Assembly: GCA_012728975.1 (NCBI GenBank) | Contig: JAAYDZ010000027.1 | Location: 1-64,000 of the forward strand | Origin: Bacteroidales bacterium | GTDB lineage: Bacteria; Bacteroidota; Bacteroidia; Bacteroidales; UBA932 | Direction of reading: 5' to 3' | DNA length: 64,000 nt | In this document: piece after piece, positions 1 to 7,560 of the stretch | Numbering within the stretch: position 1 is the stretch's first letter | Layout of the letters: every line of letters begins with the position of its first letter | The notes under the pieces: model-generated | The model's database searches: none | Told to the model about the DNA's origin: nothing | The model's input: only the letters and a program-made list of their open reading frames with translations | Translations under genes and position numbers: made by a program

Positions 1-20
1 AATAAAAACTCTCAAATATT

Positions 21-422
21 ATGAACAAAATTAAATCGCTTGATGATTTGCGCAAAATGAAGCAGAGCCTCAAGTCGGACATTTCAATCCGCGAGAAAAG
101 TGACAAAGCGGAGGAGATGGTCAGAGTGAGGGTCGCAATGGCAACTTGCGGTATTGCCGCCGGTGCGCGCGAGGTGATGAATACGCTTATACGTAAAGTA
201 GAGCAGGATTCTCTCCCCGTAGTTGTTACCCAAGGCGGCTGTATGGGCTACTGCTATGCTGAGCCTACCATCGAAGTTACTGTCCCGGGCAAAGATCCCG
301 TAGTTTTCAGTCATGTTGATTCAGCCAGAGCGCTGGAAATCGTTGACAAGTACATTGTCAAAGGAGAACTTTTAGACGGTATCATTCCGGTTAATTACCA
401 GACAATCCAGGAAAAGCTTTAG
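21..422 (+). CDS. Thioredoxin-fold (2Fe-2S) ferredoxin-domain protein of the hydrogenase operon
   Basis: A 133-residue soluble protein of the thioredoxin-like [2Fe-2S] ferredoxin family, the same fold as HydC and as the N-terminus of HydB. Such small proteins often precede hydrogenase genes and probably relay electrons or assist assembly. A helical N-terminal 30 residues lead into the core, with Cys43 in ATCGIAAGAR and Cys74 and Cys78 in GGCMGYC. Classical members use four cysteines (C-x4-C and C-x3-C); the place of the first is taken by Val38, so either the cluster has a different ligand or none is bound. The ATG at 21 is the only sensible start. The next gene begins 4 bases after the stop, so it is co-transcribed with hydBAC. 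Only 20 bases lie upstream, so I cannot say whether it is the first gene of the operon. Confidence 0.85.
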   Translation: MNKIKSLDDLRKMKQSLKSDISIREKSDKAEEMVRVRVAMATCGIAAGAREVMNTLIRKVEQDSLPVVVTQGGCMGYCYAEPTIEVTVPGKDPVVFSHVDSARALEIVDKYIVKGELLDGIIPVNYQTIQEKL

Positions 423-426
423 TCGT

Positions 427-2217
427 ATGGTACAGATCAAAATGCATTTACTGGTATGCGGCGGCACAGGTTGCCGTGCATCCGAGAGTGATCGTTTAGT
501 TGAACAGCTCAACCATCATTTGCAGCTCAACGGGCTTGCAGAGGAGGTTAAGGTGGTTACCACCGGCTGTTTCGGCTTCTGCGAGAAGGGACCCATCGTC
601 AAAGTGATTCCCGACAATACATTCTACACTCAGGTTACACCTGAAGACGCTGAGGAGATTGTTAAAGAACACGTACTTAAAGGTAGAAAAGTGGGACGTC
701 TTCTCTACGAGGATCCTGAGACACTGGAACATGTAAGTGACTCCAAACATATGGAGTTCTATCAGAAACAGGTTAGAATAGCACTGCGTAACTGCGGATT
801 TATCGATCCTGAAAACATTGACGAGTATATCGTAAGAGATGGTTACGCAGCTCTTGGTCAGGTGCTCGCATCAGATCCCAAGGAGACCATCGAACTCATT
901 AAGAAATCAGGTTTGAGAGGTAGAGGAGGCGCAGGCTTTCCTACAGGTCTTAAATGGGAGATTGCAGCCGGCAATAAAGCTGATCAGAAGTATGTGGTTT
1001 GTAATGCTGACGAGGGTGACCCGGGAGCATTTATGGACCGTTCCATCCTCGAGGGTGACCCCAACTCTATAATTGAGGCTATGGCCATCTGCGGCTACTG
1101 TATCGGAGCTACCAAGGGCTTGATCTATATCAGGGCTGAGTATCCTCTTGCAATCCGTCGTTTGGAAATTGCTATCCGTCAGGCACGGGAATACGGCCTT
1201 CTTGGCAAGGATATCCTGGGTAGCGGATTTGATTTTGATATCGAACTCCGTCTCGGCGCCGGAGCATTTGTCTGCGGAGAGGAGACCGCATTGATCCATT
1301 CAATGGAGGGATTCCGCGGAGAACCTACTATCAAGCCGCCTTTCCCTGCACAGTCCGGATATTTAGGCAAGCCGACCAACGTAAACAATGTTGAGACTTT
1401 TGCCAATATTCCCCCTATCATCCTCAAGGGATGGGAGTGGTTTAATTCCATCGGTTCTGAGAAGTCCAAAGGCACAAAGGTATTTGCACTCGCAGGAAAG
1501 ATCAACAACGTAGGTCTTATCGAGGTTCCCATGGGTACCACACTTCGTGAGGTAATCTTCGAGATCGGAGGTGGTATCAAGGATGGTAAGCGCTTTAAGG
1601 CTGTTCAGACCGGAGGTCCTTCCGGCGGATGTCTTACCGAGAAGCATCTCGATACCCCCATCGACTATGAACATCTTACTGCAGCCGGTTCGATGATGGG
1701 ATCCGGAGGTATGATTGTGATGGATGAGGACGACTGTATGGTATCGGTGGCTAAGTTCTACCTTGAGTTTACAGTTGAAGAGTCTTGTGGCAAATGTTCA
1801 CCTTGTCGTGTAGGCAACAAGCGTATGCACGAGACTCTGGAAAAAATCTGTCAGGGTAAAGGCACGATGGAGGATTTAGACTATCTCGAGAATCTTGGAA
1901 AGGTAATCAAAGATACCGCCCTTTGCGGCCTTGGACAGACATCTCCCAACCCGGTGCTTTCCACCATGAATTACTTCAGGGATGAATATGTTGCCCACGT
2001 GGTAGACAAAAAGTGTCCGGCCGGACAGTGTAAAGCTCTTAAGAGTTATGTTATCGATCCCACCAAGTGTATCGGATGTACTCTTTGCTCTCGCAGTTGT
2101 CCCACCAACGCCATCATCGGCGACAAGAAGGTACCTCATGTTATCGACCAGTCGAAATGCATCAAGTGCGGTGCCTGTCATGAAAAATGTAAGTTTGGTG
2201 CAATTCAAATACGCTGA
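427..2217 (+). CDS. hydB: NADH-binding subunit of trimeric [FeFe] hydrogenase (HydB, NuoF-like)
   Basis: Flavoprotein subunit of the HydABC hydrogenase; it binds NAD(H) and FMN and passes electrons to the catalytic subunit in the cytoplasm. Domains in order: a thioredoxin-like [2Fe-2S] domain (Cys11, 16, 48, 52); the NuoF core with the glycine-rich nucleotide motif GLRGRGGAGFPTG near residue 162 and GAGAFVCGEETALI near 278; an SLBB segment; the NuoF [4Fe-4S] motif SCGKCSPCR near 453; and a C-terminal pair of [4Fe-4S] ferredoxin motifs (CIGCTLCSRSCP and CIKCGACHEKC) from about 548. Its length of 596 is normal for HydB. In studied homologues the complex is electron-bifurcating, using NADH and reduced ferredoxin together; that property cannot be read from sequence alone. 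The stop is 5 bases before hydA. Confidence 0.95.
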   Translation: MVQIKMHLLVCGGTGCRASESDRLVEQLNHHLQLNGLAEEVKVVTTGCFGFCEKGPIVKVIPDNTFYTQVTPEDAEEIVKEHVLKGRKVGRLLYEDPETLEHVSDSKHMEFYQKQVRIALRNCGFIDPENIDEYIVRDGYAALGQVLASDPKETIELIKKSGLRGRGGAGFPTGLKWEIAAGNKADQKYVVCNADEGDPGAFMDRSILEGDPNSIIEAMAICGYCIGATKGLIYIRAEYPLAIRRLEIAIRQAREYGLLGKDILGSGFDFDIELRLGAGAFVCGEETALIHSMEGFRGEPTIKPPFPAQSGYLGKPTNVNNVETFANIPPIILKGWEWFNSIGSEKSKGTKVFALAGKINNVGLIEVPMGTTLREVIFEIGGGIKDGKRFKAVQTGGPSGGCLTEKHLDTPIDYEHLTAAGSMMGSGGMIVMDEDDCMVSVAKFYLEFTVEESCGKCSPCRVGNKRMHETLEKICQGKGTMEDLDYLENLGKVIKDTALCGLGQTSPNPVLSTMNYFRDEYVAHVVDKKCPAGQCKALKSYVIDPTKCIGCTLCSRSCPTNAIIGDKKVPHVIDQSKCIKCGACHEKCKFGAIQIR

Positions 2218-2222
2218 TAATT

Positions 2223-3992
2223 ATGGATAATAAAATAAAACTTACTATAGATAATAAGCCTGTTGAGGTTGCTAAAGGAACGACTATCTTTCAGGCCGCA
2301 CGTCAGGCGGGCATCAACATCCCCGCGTTGTGCTATATGAAGCTGGATAATCTGGGCGTTGAAAACCGCCCCGGTGCATGTCGCATTTGCGTAGTAGAGG
2401 TTGAGGGACGTCGCAATCTGGCCCCTTCCTGCTCTACTGACTGTACAGAAGGAATGGTGGTAAAGACTACCTCTCCCAGGGTGCTGAATGCACGCAAAAC
2501 CGTGATGGAGCTCATTCTATCGGATCACCCTCAAGACTGCCTCGTATGTCCTTCAAATGGAAAATGCGAGTTGCAGGACCTAGCGGCGACTCTCGGTATT
2601 AGAGAGATTCGTAAGGTGGAAAATGCCGCAGTCTCTACCTATCGCAAGGATTACTCATATTCGTTGAAGAGAGATATGGATAAGTGTATCCTCTGTCGCC
2701 GTTGTGAGTCCATGTGTAATGATGTACAGAGCGTAGGTGCTCTTGGAGCAATCAATCGCGGCTTTACATCGATTGTGGCTCCTGCTTTTGAGCAGAATCT
2801 TTCTGATTCACCCTGTGTGTTCTGCGGCCAGTGTGTTGCAGTTTGCCCCACAGGAGCTCTAACCAGGACCGATGACACCGGTAGAGTCTTCAAGGCACTT
2901 GCAGATCCTACAAAGACCGTTGTGGTGCAGACAGCTCCCGCTGTTCGTGCTGCATTGGGCGAGGAATTCGGAATTACTCCCGGAACAAGTGTTACCGGCA
3001 AGATGGCAGCAGCCCTGCGCAGACTTGGGTTTGATAAGGTATTTGATACCGACTTTGCTGCTGACCTCACCATCATGGAGGAGGGAACAGAGCTTCTCGG
3101 ACGTATCGGAGCCTTCTTAAAGGGTGACACTTCGGTTAAACTGCCGTTACTCACCTCCTGCTGTCCTGCCTGGATCAATTTCTTCGAGCAGAATTATCCT
3201 GATATGCTGGATCAACCCTCTACTGCCAAATCTCCTCAGCAGATGTTCGGAGCGGTAGCTAAGAATTATTTAGCTAACAAGATGGGTGTCAAGAGAGAAG
3301 ACCTTGTAGTCGTATCAGTGATGCCTTGTATTGCTAAGAAATATGAGTGTACCAGGAAGGAATTTTCAAAGGATGGCAATCCTGATGTGGATATCTCCAT
3401 CTCTACAGTTGAACTTGCTTCTATGATAAAGATGGCAAATATCGACTTTGTTTCGCTTCCTGATGAGGACTTTGATCATCCTCTGGGTGAATCAACCGGA
3501 GCTGCGGTGATTTTCGGAGCTACCGGAGGTGTAATGGAGGCTGCCGTACGTACTGCATATGAGGTGTTTACAGGCAAGACTCTGGAGCGTCTCGATTTTA
3601 AGGAGCTCCGCGGATTTGAAGGCATACGTACTGCAAGTGTAGATTTCAACGGCACTACAGTCAATGTTTGTATCGCACACCAGTTGGGCAATGCCCGTAA
3701 GGTGATGGACGGTATCCGTAAAGGCGAACTTAATTTCCACGCAGTGGAGGTGATGGCTTGTCCCGGAGGCTGTATCGGTGGAGCCGGTCAGCCCTATCAC
3801 AAGGGTGACTCATCCTTGCTAAAGGCAAGAGCACAATCACTCTATCGTGAAGATGCCAACAAACCTTTGCGTAAGTCTCACGAGAATCCTTATATCACTA
3901 AGCTCTATGAGGAATTCCTTGGCCAGCCGATGAGCGAACTTGCACATCATCTGCTCCATACACACTATTTTGACAAACACCATAAAATATAG
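2223..3992 (+). CDS. hydA: Catalytic [FeFe] hydrogenase subunit (HydA)
   Basis: Reversible H2-forming or H2-oxidising subunit. In order it shows a plant-type [2Fe-2S] domain (Cys37, 53, 56, 70), a His-Cys3 [4Fe-4S] site (His102, Cys106, 109, 115), two [4Fe-4S] ferredoxin motifs (Cys155/158/161/165 and Cys198/201/204/208), and the H-cluster domain with all three signatures: TSCCPAW (Cys313/314), MPCIAKKYE (Cys369) and MACPGGCIGGAGQP (Cys513/517). All ligands are intact, so the enzyme should be active once matured. The maturases HydE, HydF and HydG are not in the window. At 589 residues it lacks the extra C-terminal [2Fe-2S] domain found in the longer Thermotoga HydA. The modular makeup and the HydB/HydC partners place it in the trimeric NAD-linked class. 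Confidence 0.96.
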   Translation: MDNKIKLTIDNKPVEVAKGTTIFQAARQAGINIPALCYMKLDNLGVENRPGACRICVVEVEGRRNLAPSCSTDCTEGMVVKTTSPRVLNARKTVMELILSDHPQDCLVCPSNGKCELQDLAATLGIREIRKVENAAVSTYRKDYSYSLKRDMDKCILCRRCESMCNDVQSVGALGAINRGFTSIVAPAFEQNLSDSPCVFCGQCVAVCPTGALTRTDDTGRVFKALADPTKTVVVQTAPAVRAALGEEFGITPGTSVTGKMAAALRRLGFDKVFDTDFAADLTIMEEGTELLGRIGAFLKGDTSVKLPLLTSCCPAWINFFEQNYPDMLDQPSTAKSPQQMFGAVAKNYLANKMGVKREDLVVVSVMPCIAKKYECTRKEFSKDGNPDVDISISTVELASMIKMANIDFVSLPDEDFDHPLGESTGAAVIFGATGGVMEAAVRTAYEVFTGKTLERLDFKELRGFEGIRTASVDFNGTTVNVCIAHQLGNARKVMDGIRKGELNFHAVEVMACPGGCIGGAGQPYHKGDSSLLKARAQSLYREDANKPLRKSHENPYITKLYEEFLGQPMSELAHHLLHTHYFDKHHKI

Positions 3993-3995
3993 GAT

Positions 3996-4469
3996 ATGAA
4001 AATAGAATTAAAGGATAGCCAACTCAGGCAGATTAAAGATATATGCGACTCATTTAACAATGATCCGGGTGAGTTGATTACTATTCTGCATAGGACACAG
4101 AGCGTGTTCGGATACCTCCCTGAAGAAGTTCAGAGGGCTGTAGCCCACAATCTCGGGATTCCCGTAACCAGGGTTTATGGTGTTGTGAGCTTCTATTCAT
4201 TCTTCACAATGACCCCTAAGGGCAAATACCCTATTTCGCTCTGTTTGGGAACTGCCTGCTATGTGCGCGGAGCTGAAGATGTGCTGGATGAATTTAAGAA
4301 ACAGCTGGGAATAGAGGTTGGTGGAGTGACTCCGGACGGAAAATTCTCACTGGATTGCCTTCGTTGCGTAGGAGCTTGTGGACTTGCACCCGTAGTTATG
4401 GTTGGAGATAAGGTCTATGGCCGTCTTTCACCCTCTATGGTAAAGGAAGTTCTCGCAGATTATGAATAA
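3996..4469 (+). CDS. hydC: NuoE-like [2Fe-2S] subunit of [FeFe] hydrogenase (HydC)
   Basis: Small electron-transfer subunit homologous to the 24-kDa NuoE protein of complex I. An N-terminal helical bundle (about residues 1-75) precedes a thioredoxin-like domain carrying one [2Fe-2S] cluster through Cys83, Cys88, Cys124 and Cys128 (CLGTAC and CVGAC). The length of 157 is standard. Start ATG lies 3 bases after the hydA stop, so translation is probably coupled. It is the last gene of the operon; a strong hairpin follows at 4517-4556. Confidence 0.95.
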   Translation: MKIELKDSQLRQIKDICDSFNNDPGELITILHRTQSVFGYLPEEVQRAVAHNLGIPVTRVYGVVSFYSFFTMTPKGKYPISLCLGTACYVRGAEDVLDEFKKQLGIEVGGVTPDGKFSLDCLRCVGACGLAPVVMVGDKVYGRLSPSMVKEVLADYE

Positions 4470-4516
4470 TAGATGACGGGACGTCAGGTACGTCTCTGAT
4501 CGATACTTAATTTGTG

Positions 4517-4556
4517 GCCGGATGATTTGACGACAAGAGTTGTCAAGTCATCCGGC
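4517..4556 (+). terminator. Strong hairpin after the hydrogenase operon
   Basis: Arms GCCGGATGATTTGAC (4517-4531) and GTCAAGTCATCCGGC (4542-4556) pair over 15 bases with one G-U. Three further inner pairs leave the tetraloop AAGA, for a stem of about 18 base pairs. No run of T follows directly, so it is either a Rho-independent terminator of weak tail or a 3'-end stabilising structure. Its place 47 bases after the hydC stop supports an end-of-operon role. Confidence 0.6.
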
Positions 4557-4610
4557 TCAATTATAGGAGCCCCTTTTGTCTTAAACGCACCCCCTTTCTT
4601 CAAAAATGAT

Positions 4611-4618
4611 TAAATTTG
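4611..4618 (+). promoter_or_regulatory. Bacteroidota -7 box TAAATTTG, 4 bases before the aldehyde dehydrogenase start
   Basis: TAAATTTG matches the Bacteroidota sigma-ABfr -7 consensus TAnnTTTG. The ATG of the next gene is at 4623, so transcription starting about 5-7 bases downstream of the box would give a leaderless or nearly leaderless mRNA. No TTTG is seen at the expected -33 spacing, which lowers confidence. Confidence 0.4.
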
Positions 4619-4622
4619 CACA

Positions 4623-5996
4623 ATGAATAATATTATAGATTTACAACGCAATTATTTCAATACGGGTGCCACTTTGGGCTATGATTTCCGCATCAACCAG
4701 CTCAAAAGACTTAGGAGCATCATCCGCAAATATGAGCCGGAGATTCTCGATGCATTTCTTAAAGATTACAATAAATCCTCATTTGATGTAATCTCAACTG
4801 AGATCGGTTATGCACTTACCGAACTGAACCATATCATCAGGCGCCTCAAAAAACTGATGAAGCCACAGAAGGTTAAAACCTCTGTTATCAATCGTCCTTC
4901 CAAAGGTTACATAGTGCCGGAGCCTTACGGAGTGAGTCTGGTGGTAGCTCCATGGAACTACCCCTTCAACCTCTCCATTGTCCCCCTTGCTGCCGCTATG
5001 TCTGCGGGTAATACAGTAGTGCTTAAACTCTCTACAAATACTCCCTCTCTTTCGGGGTTGCTCTATCAAGTATTGATGCAGAACTTTCCCAAAGAGTATC
5101 TCTATGTTACCTGGGATTCTACTGCTGAGAGGGAGGCGCTTTTCGGATGTAAATTTGATTATATCTTCTATACCGGATCCCCTGCGGTTGCCCGAGAACT
5201 GCAGTTACGGCAGGCTAAGGATGGTCGTCTTACTCCTATGACTCTCGAGCTCGGAGGTAAATCACCTTGTATAGTGGATAAAGATGCCGATATTGATGCT
5301 GCAGCACGCAGGATTGTATGGGGCAAGTATTTAAATGCCGGACAGACCTGTGTTGCGCCTGACCACGTTTATGTGGAGAGGAGTGTCAAGGAAGCACTCG
5401 TATCTAAGATGATTGGCTATATCAAGGAGTTTTATTACAACAAGAAGGGTGGAGAGTATACTCTGCGCGAGGATTTTATATATGTGGTGAATGCCAAGGC
5501 CGTGGAGCGTTTACAGAGATCTTTGGAGGGAGCCAGAATTCTTTGGGGTGGAAAGGCGAAGGATCGTATGATGGAACCTACAATTATAGACATGGTTACT
5601 GGAGAGAGTCCTGTGATGAGGGAGGAGATATTCGGTCCCGTGCTGCCCGTGCTGCCCTTTGACGATATATTTGCCCTTGTGCGCAAAATAAAGAGTTTAG
5701 AGAAGCCTCTGGCATTTTATTTCTTTGGCAAAAGGTACGCAAAGATGATGATGCGAGAGTGCCATTTCGGCGGAGGATGCATCAATGATACAATCATGCA
5801 TTTGACCGATCCTTCCATGCCTTTCGGAGGAGTGGGCCAGAGCGGTATGGGAGCCTATCATGGAGATAAGAGTTTCGAAACCTTCTCCCACTACAAGAGT
5901 ATCCTGGTCAAACATCCCCGAAAGGAGCTTAAACTGAAATATCCGCCTCATAATGCTTTTAAACTTCGTCTTTTAAGAAAATATACAGGTCTATGA
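4623..5996 (+). CDS. NAD(P)-dependent aldehyde dehydrogenase, short class-3-like
   Basis: Oxidises an aldehyde to a carboxylic acid with NAD(P)+. The 457-residue length, without the N-terminal extension of 490-500-residue enzymes, resembles class 3 and fatty-aldehyde dehydrogenases. Visible motifs are the cofactor-binding PWNYPFNLSIVPLAAAMSAG, the general base Glu209 in LELGGKSP, the nucleophile Cys243 in GQTCVAPDHV, the EEIFGPVLP motif and PFGGVGQSGMGAYHG near the C-terminus. The usual FTGS appears as YTGS. The substrate cannot be told from sequence; long-chain or medium aldehydes are plausible. The stop overlaps the next start by 4 bases (ATGA), coupling it to the DUF4252 gene. Confidence 0.9.
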   Translation: MNNIIDLQRNYFNTGATLGYDFRINQLKRLRSIIRKYEPEILDAFLKDYNKSSFDVISTEIGYALTELNHIIRRLKKLMKPQKVKTSVINRPSKGYIVPEPYGVSLVVAPWNYPFNLSIVPLAAAMSAGNTVVLKLSTNTPSLSGLLYQVLMQNFPKEYLYVTWDSTAEREALFGCKFDYIFYTGSPAVARELQLRQAKDGRLTPMTLELGGKSPCIVDKDADIDAAARRIVWGKYLNAGQTCVAPDHVYVERSVKEALVSKMIGYIKEFYYNKKGGEYTLREDFIYVVNAKAVERLQRSLEGARILWGGKAKDRMMEPTIIDMVTGESPVMREEIFGPVLPVLPFDDIFALVRKIKSLEKPLAFYFFGKRYAKMMMRECHFGGGCINDTIMHLTDPSMPFGGVGQSGMGAYHGDKSFETFSHYKSILVKHPRKELKLKYPPHNAFKLRLLRKYTGL

Positions 5997-6499
5997 AAAA
6001 GATAGTGTTATTGCTGCTGCTGACAATGTTCTCCTTTAGTGCCATCGGAGCCAATAAGGGGAATGTAGATACGACTTTGGCGCGTGTGAGCTCTGAGTTT
6101 AATATCGAGTCGGTAAAAATGGATGGTTCCCTTTTCAGAATGATGATGCCTCTGATGGGAGTCGACCGTAAGACCAGAAAGGCTTTTAAGGCAATGAATA
6201 TTGAGGAGATCATCATTACCGATTTAAAGGATGAGCCGGAGGAGATTGCTTCAAAAGTGATTGGTGATATTACCGGAGCCCTCGAGGCAGACGGCTATGC
6301 AAAGGGGCCACAAAAGGAGTCGGCCTCTGAATCTGAAGCTGAAGAGATCAAAGCGGATGCGTTTGCTCTGGTAGAGGAGGAGATAGTGCGTGGTCTGGCG
6401 ATTCTCACCTATTTTCCAAAGGCCGGCTTTCTCTGTATACGCTGTTCAATGAAAGTTTCGGAACTGGAGGAAATTGTAAGTGCATTAATGCCTGAATGA
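5993..6499 (+). CDS. Secreted DUF4252-type protein
   Basis: A 168-residue protein with a clear signal peptide (MKK followed by a leucine-rich core and SAIGA). The mature part has a Met-rich segment (SLFRMMMPLMG), the basic RKTRKAFKAM stretch and an acidic linker (SASESEAEE) around residues 105-115. This resembles the Bacteroidota family DUF4252, whose function is unknown. There is no lipobox cysteine, so it would be periplasmic rather than a lipoprotein. It starts inside the stop of the aldehyde dehydrogenase gene. Family assignment is from general resemblance and is tentative. Confidence 0.65.
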   Translation: MKKIVLLLLLTMFSFSAIGANKGNVDTTLARVSSEFNIESVKMDGSLFRMMMPLMGVDRKTRKAFKAMNIEEIIITDLKDEPEEIASKVIGDITGALEADGYAKGPQKESASESEAEEIKADAFALVEEEIVRGLAILTYFPKAGFLCIRCSMKVSELEEIVSALMPE

Positions 6500-6570
6500 T
6501 CTTTTTTCTCCCTAAAGGAAATAGTGTAGAATAAATTCTTACCTTTACAAGTTACAATTAGAAACAAGAA

Positions 6571-7542
6571 ATGGCAATTTTTGGAATATTTGGCAAGAGA
6601 AAAGCTACTGCGGAGGAGGCCGAACAGAGAGATGTAGCTCTTGAAGAGGGTCTGAAGAAGACCAAAACCTCCATTTTCAATAAAATTACCTATGCCATAG
6701 CTGGCAAAAGCATAGTTGATGATGATGTGCTGGACTCCATAGAGGAGGCACTGATAACATCCGATGTTGGTGTAGAGACTACCCAGAAAATTATCGAGCG
6801 TCTTGAGGCCAGAGTGGCCAGGGATAAATATCTGAATACATCCGAACTCAACCAGATTCTCTGTGAAGAGATTGAGGCATTGCTTGATGTTGCCTCAGGA
6901 TCTCAGGTAGAGCCCTTTGACTTTTCCAAGAAACCCTATGTGATAATGGTGGTTGGAGTTAACGGAGTTGGTAAGACTACTACTATAGGCAAGCTGGCAG
7001 CTCAACTCAAAAACGAAGGTAAAAAGGTGATTTTAGGTGCTGCAGATACTTTCAGAGCTGCTGCAGTAGATCAGTTGGTGATCTGGAGTGAGCGTGCCGG
7101 AGTTGATATAGTCAAGCAGGAAATGGGTGCGGATCCAGCCTCCGTGGCTTTTGATACGGTTAAATCTGCCGTGGCCAAAGAGGCAGACGTGGTTATTATC
7201 GATACAGCCGGTCGTCTGCACAACAAAATCAACCTGATGAATGAACTCACCAAAATCCGCAATGTGATGGGTAAGGTCGTACCGGAAGCACCTCATGAAG
7301 TGCTGCTGATAATTGACGGATCCACCGGACAAAATGGATTTATCCAGGCTAGAGAATTTGTAAAGGCGACGGAAGTGACCGCACTTGCAGTAACCAAACT
7401 TGACGGTACGGCAAAAGGTGGTGTGGTGATAGGCATCAGCGATCAGTTCCACCTTCCCATCAAATTCATAGGGGTGGGAGAGAAGATTGAAGACCTCAAA
7501 CTCTTCGATAAGAAAGAGTTCGTAGAATCCCTTTTTAAATAG
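6571..7542 (+). CDS. ftsY: Signal recognition particle receptor FtsY
   Basis: SRP-type GTPase that docks the SRP-ribosome complex at the inner membrane for co-translational insertion. A short charged N-terminus (residues 1-25) replaces the long acidic A-domain of enterobacteria, as is usual in Bacteroidota. The helical N domain is followed by the G domain with P-loop VNGVGKTTT near residue 130, the insertion-box motif DTFRAAAVDQL, DTAGRLHNK and TKLDGTAKGG. Length 323 is typical. It lies 18 bases before pheT on the same strand. TACCTTTA at about 6540-6547 is a near match to a -7 box. Confidence 0.97.
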   Translation: MAIFGIFGKRKATAEEAEQRDVALEEGLKKTKTSIFNKITYAIAGKSIVDDDVLDSIEEALITSDVGVETTQKIIERLEARVARDKYLNTSELNQILCEEIEALLDVASGSQVEPFDFSKKPYVIMVVGVNGVGKTTTIGKLAAQLKNEGKKVILGAADTFRAAAVDQLVIWSERAGVDIVKQEMGADPASVAFDTVKSAVAKEADVVIIDTAGRLHNKINLMNELTKIRNVMGKVVPEAPHEVLLIIDGSTGQNGFIQAREFVKATEVTALAVTKLDGTAKGGVVIGISDQFHLPIKFIGVGEKIEDLKLFDKKEFVESLFK

Positions 7543-7560
7543 CGAAAAAACAGAAGATAT

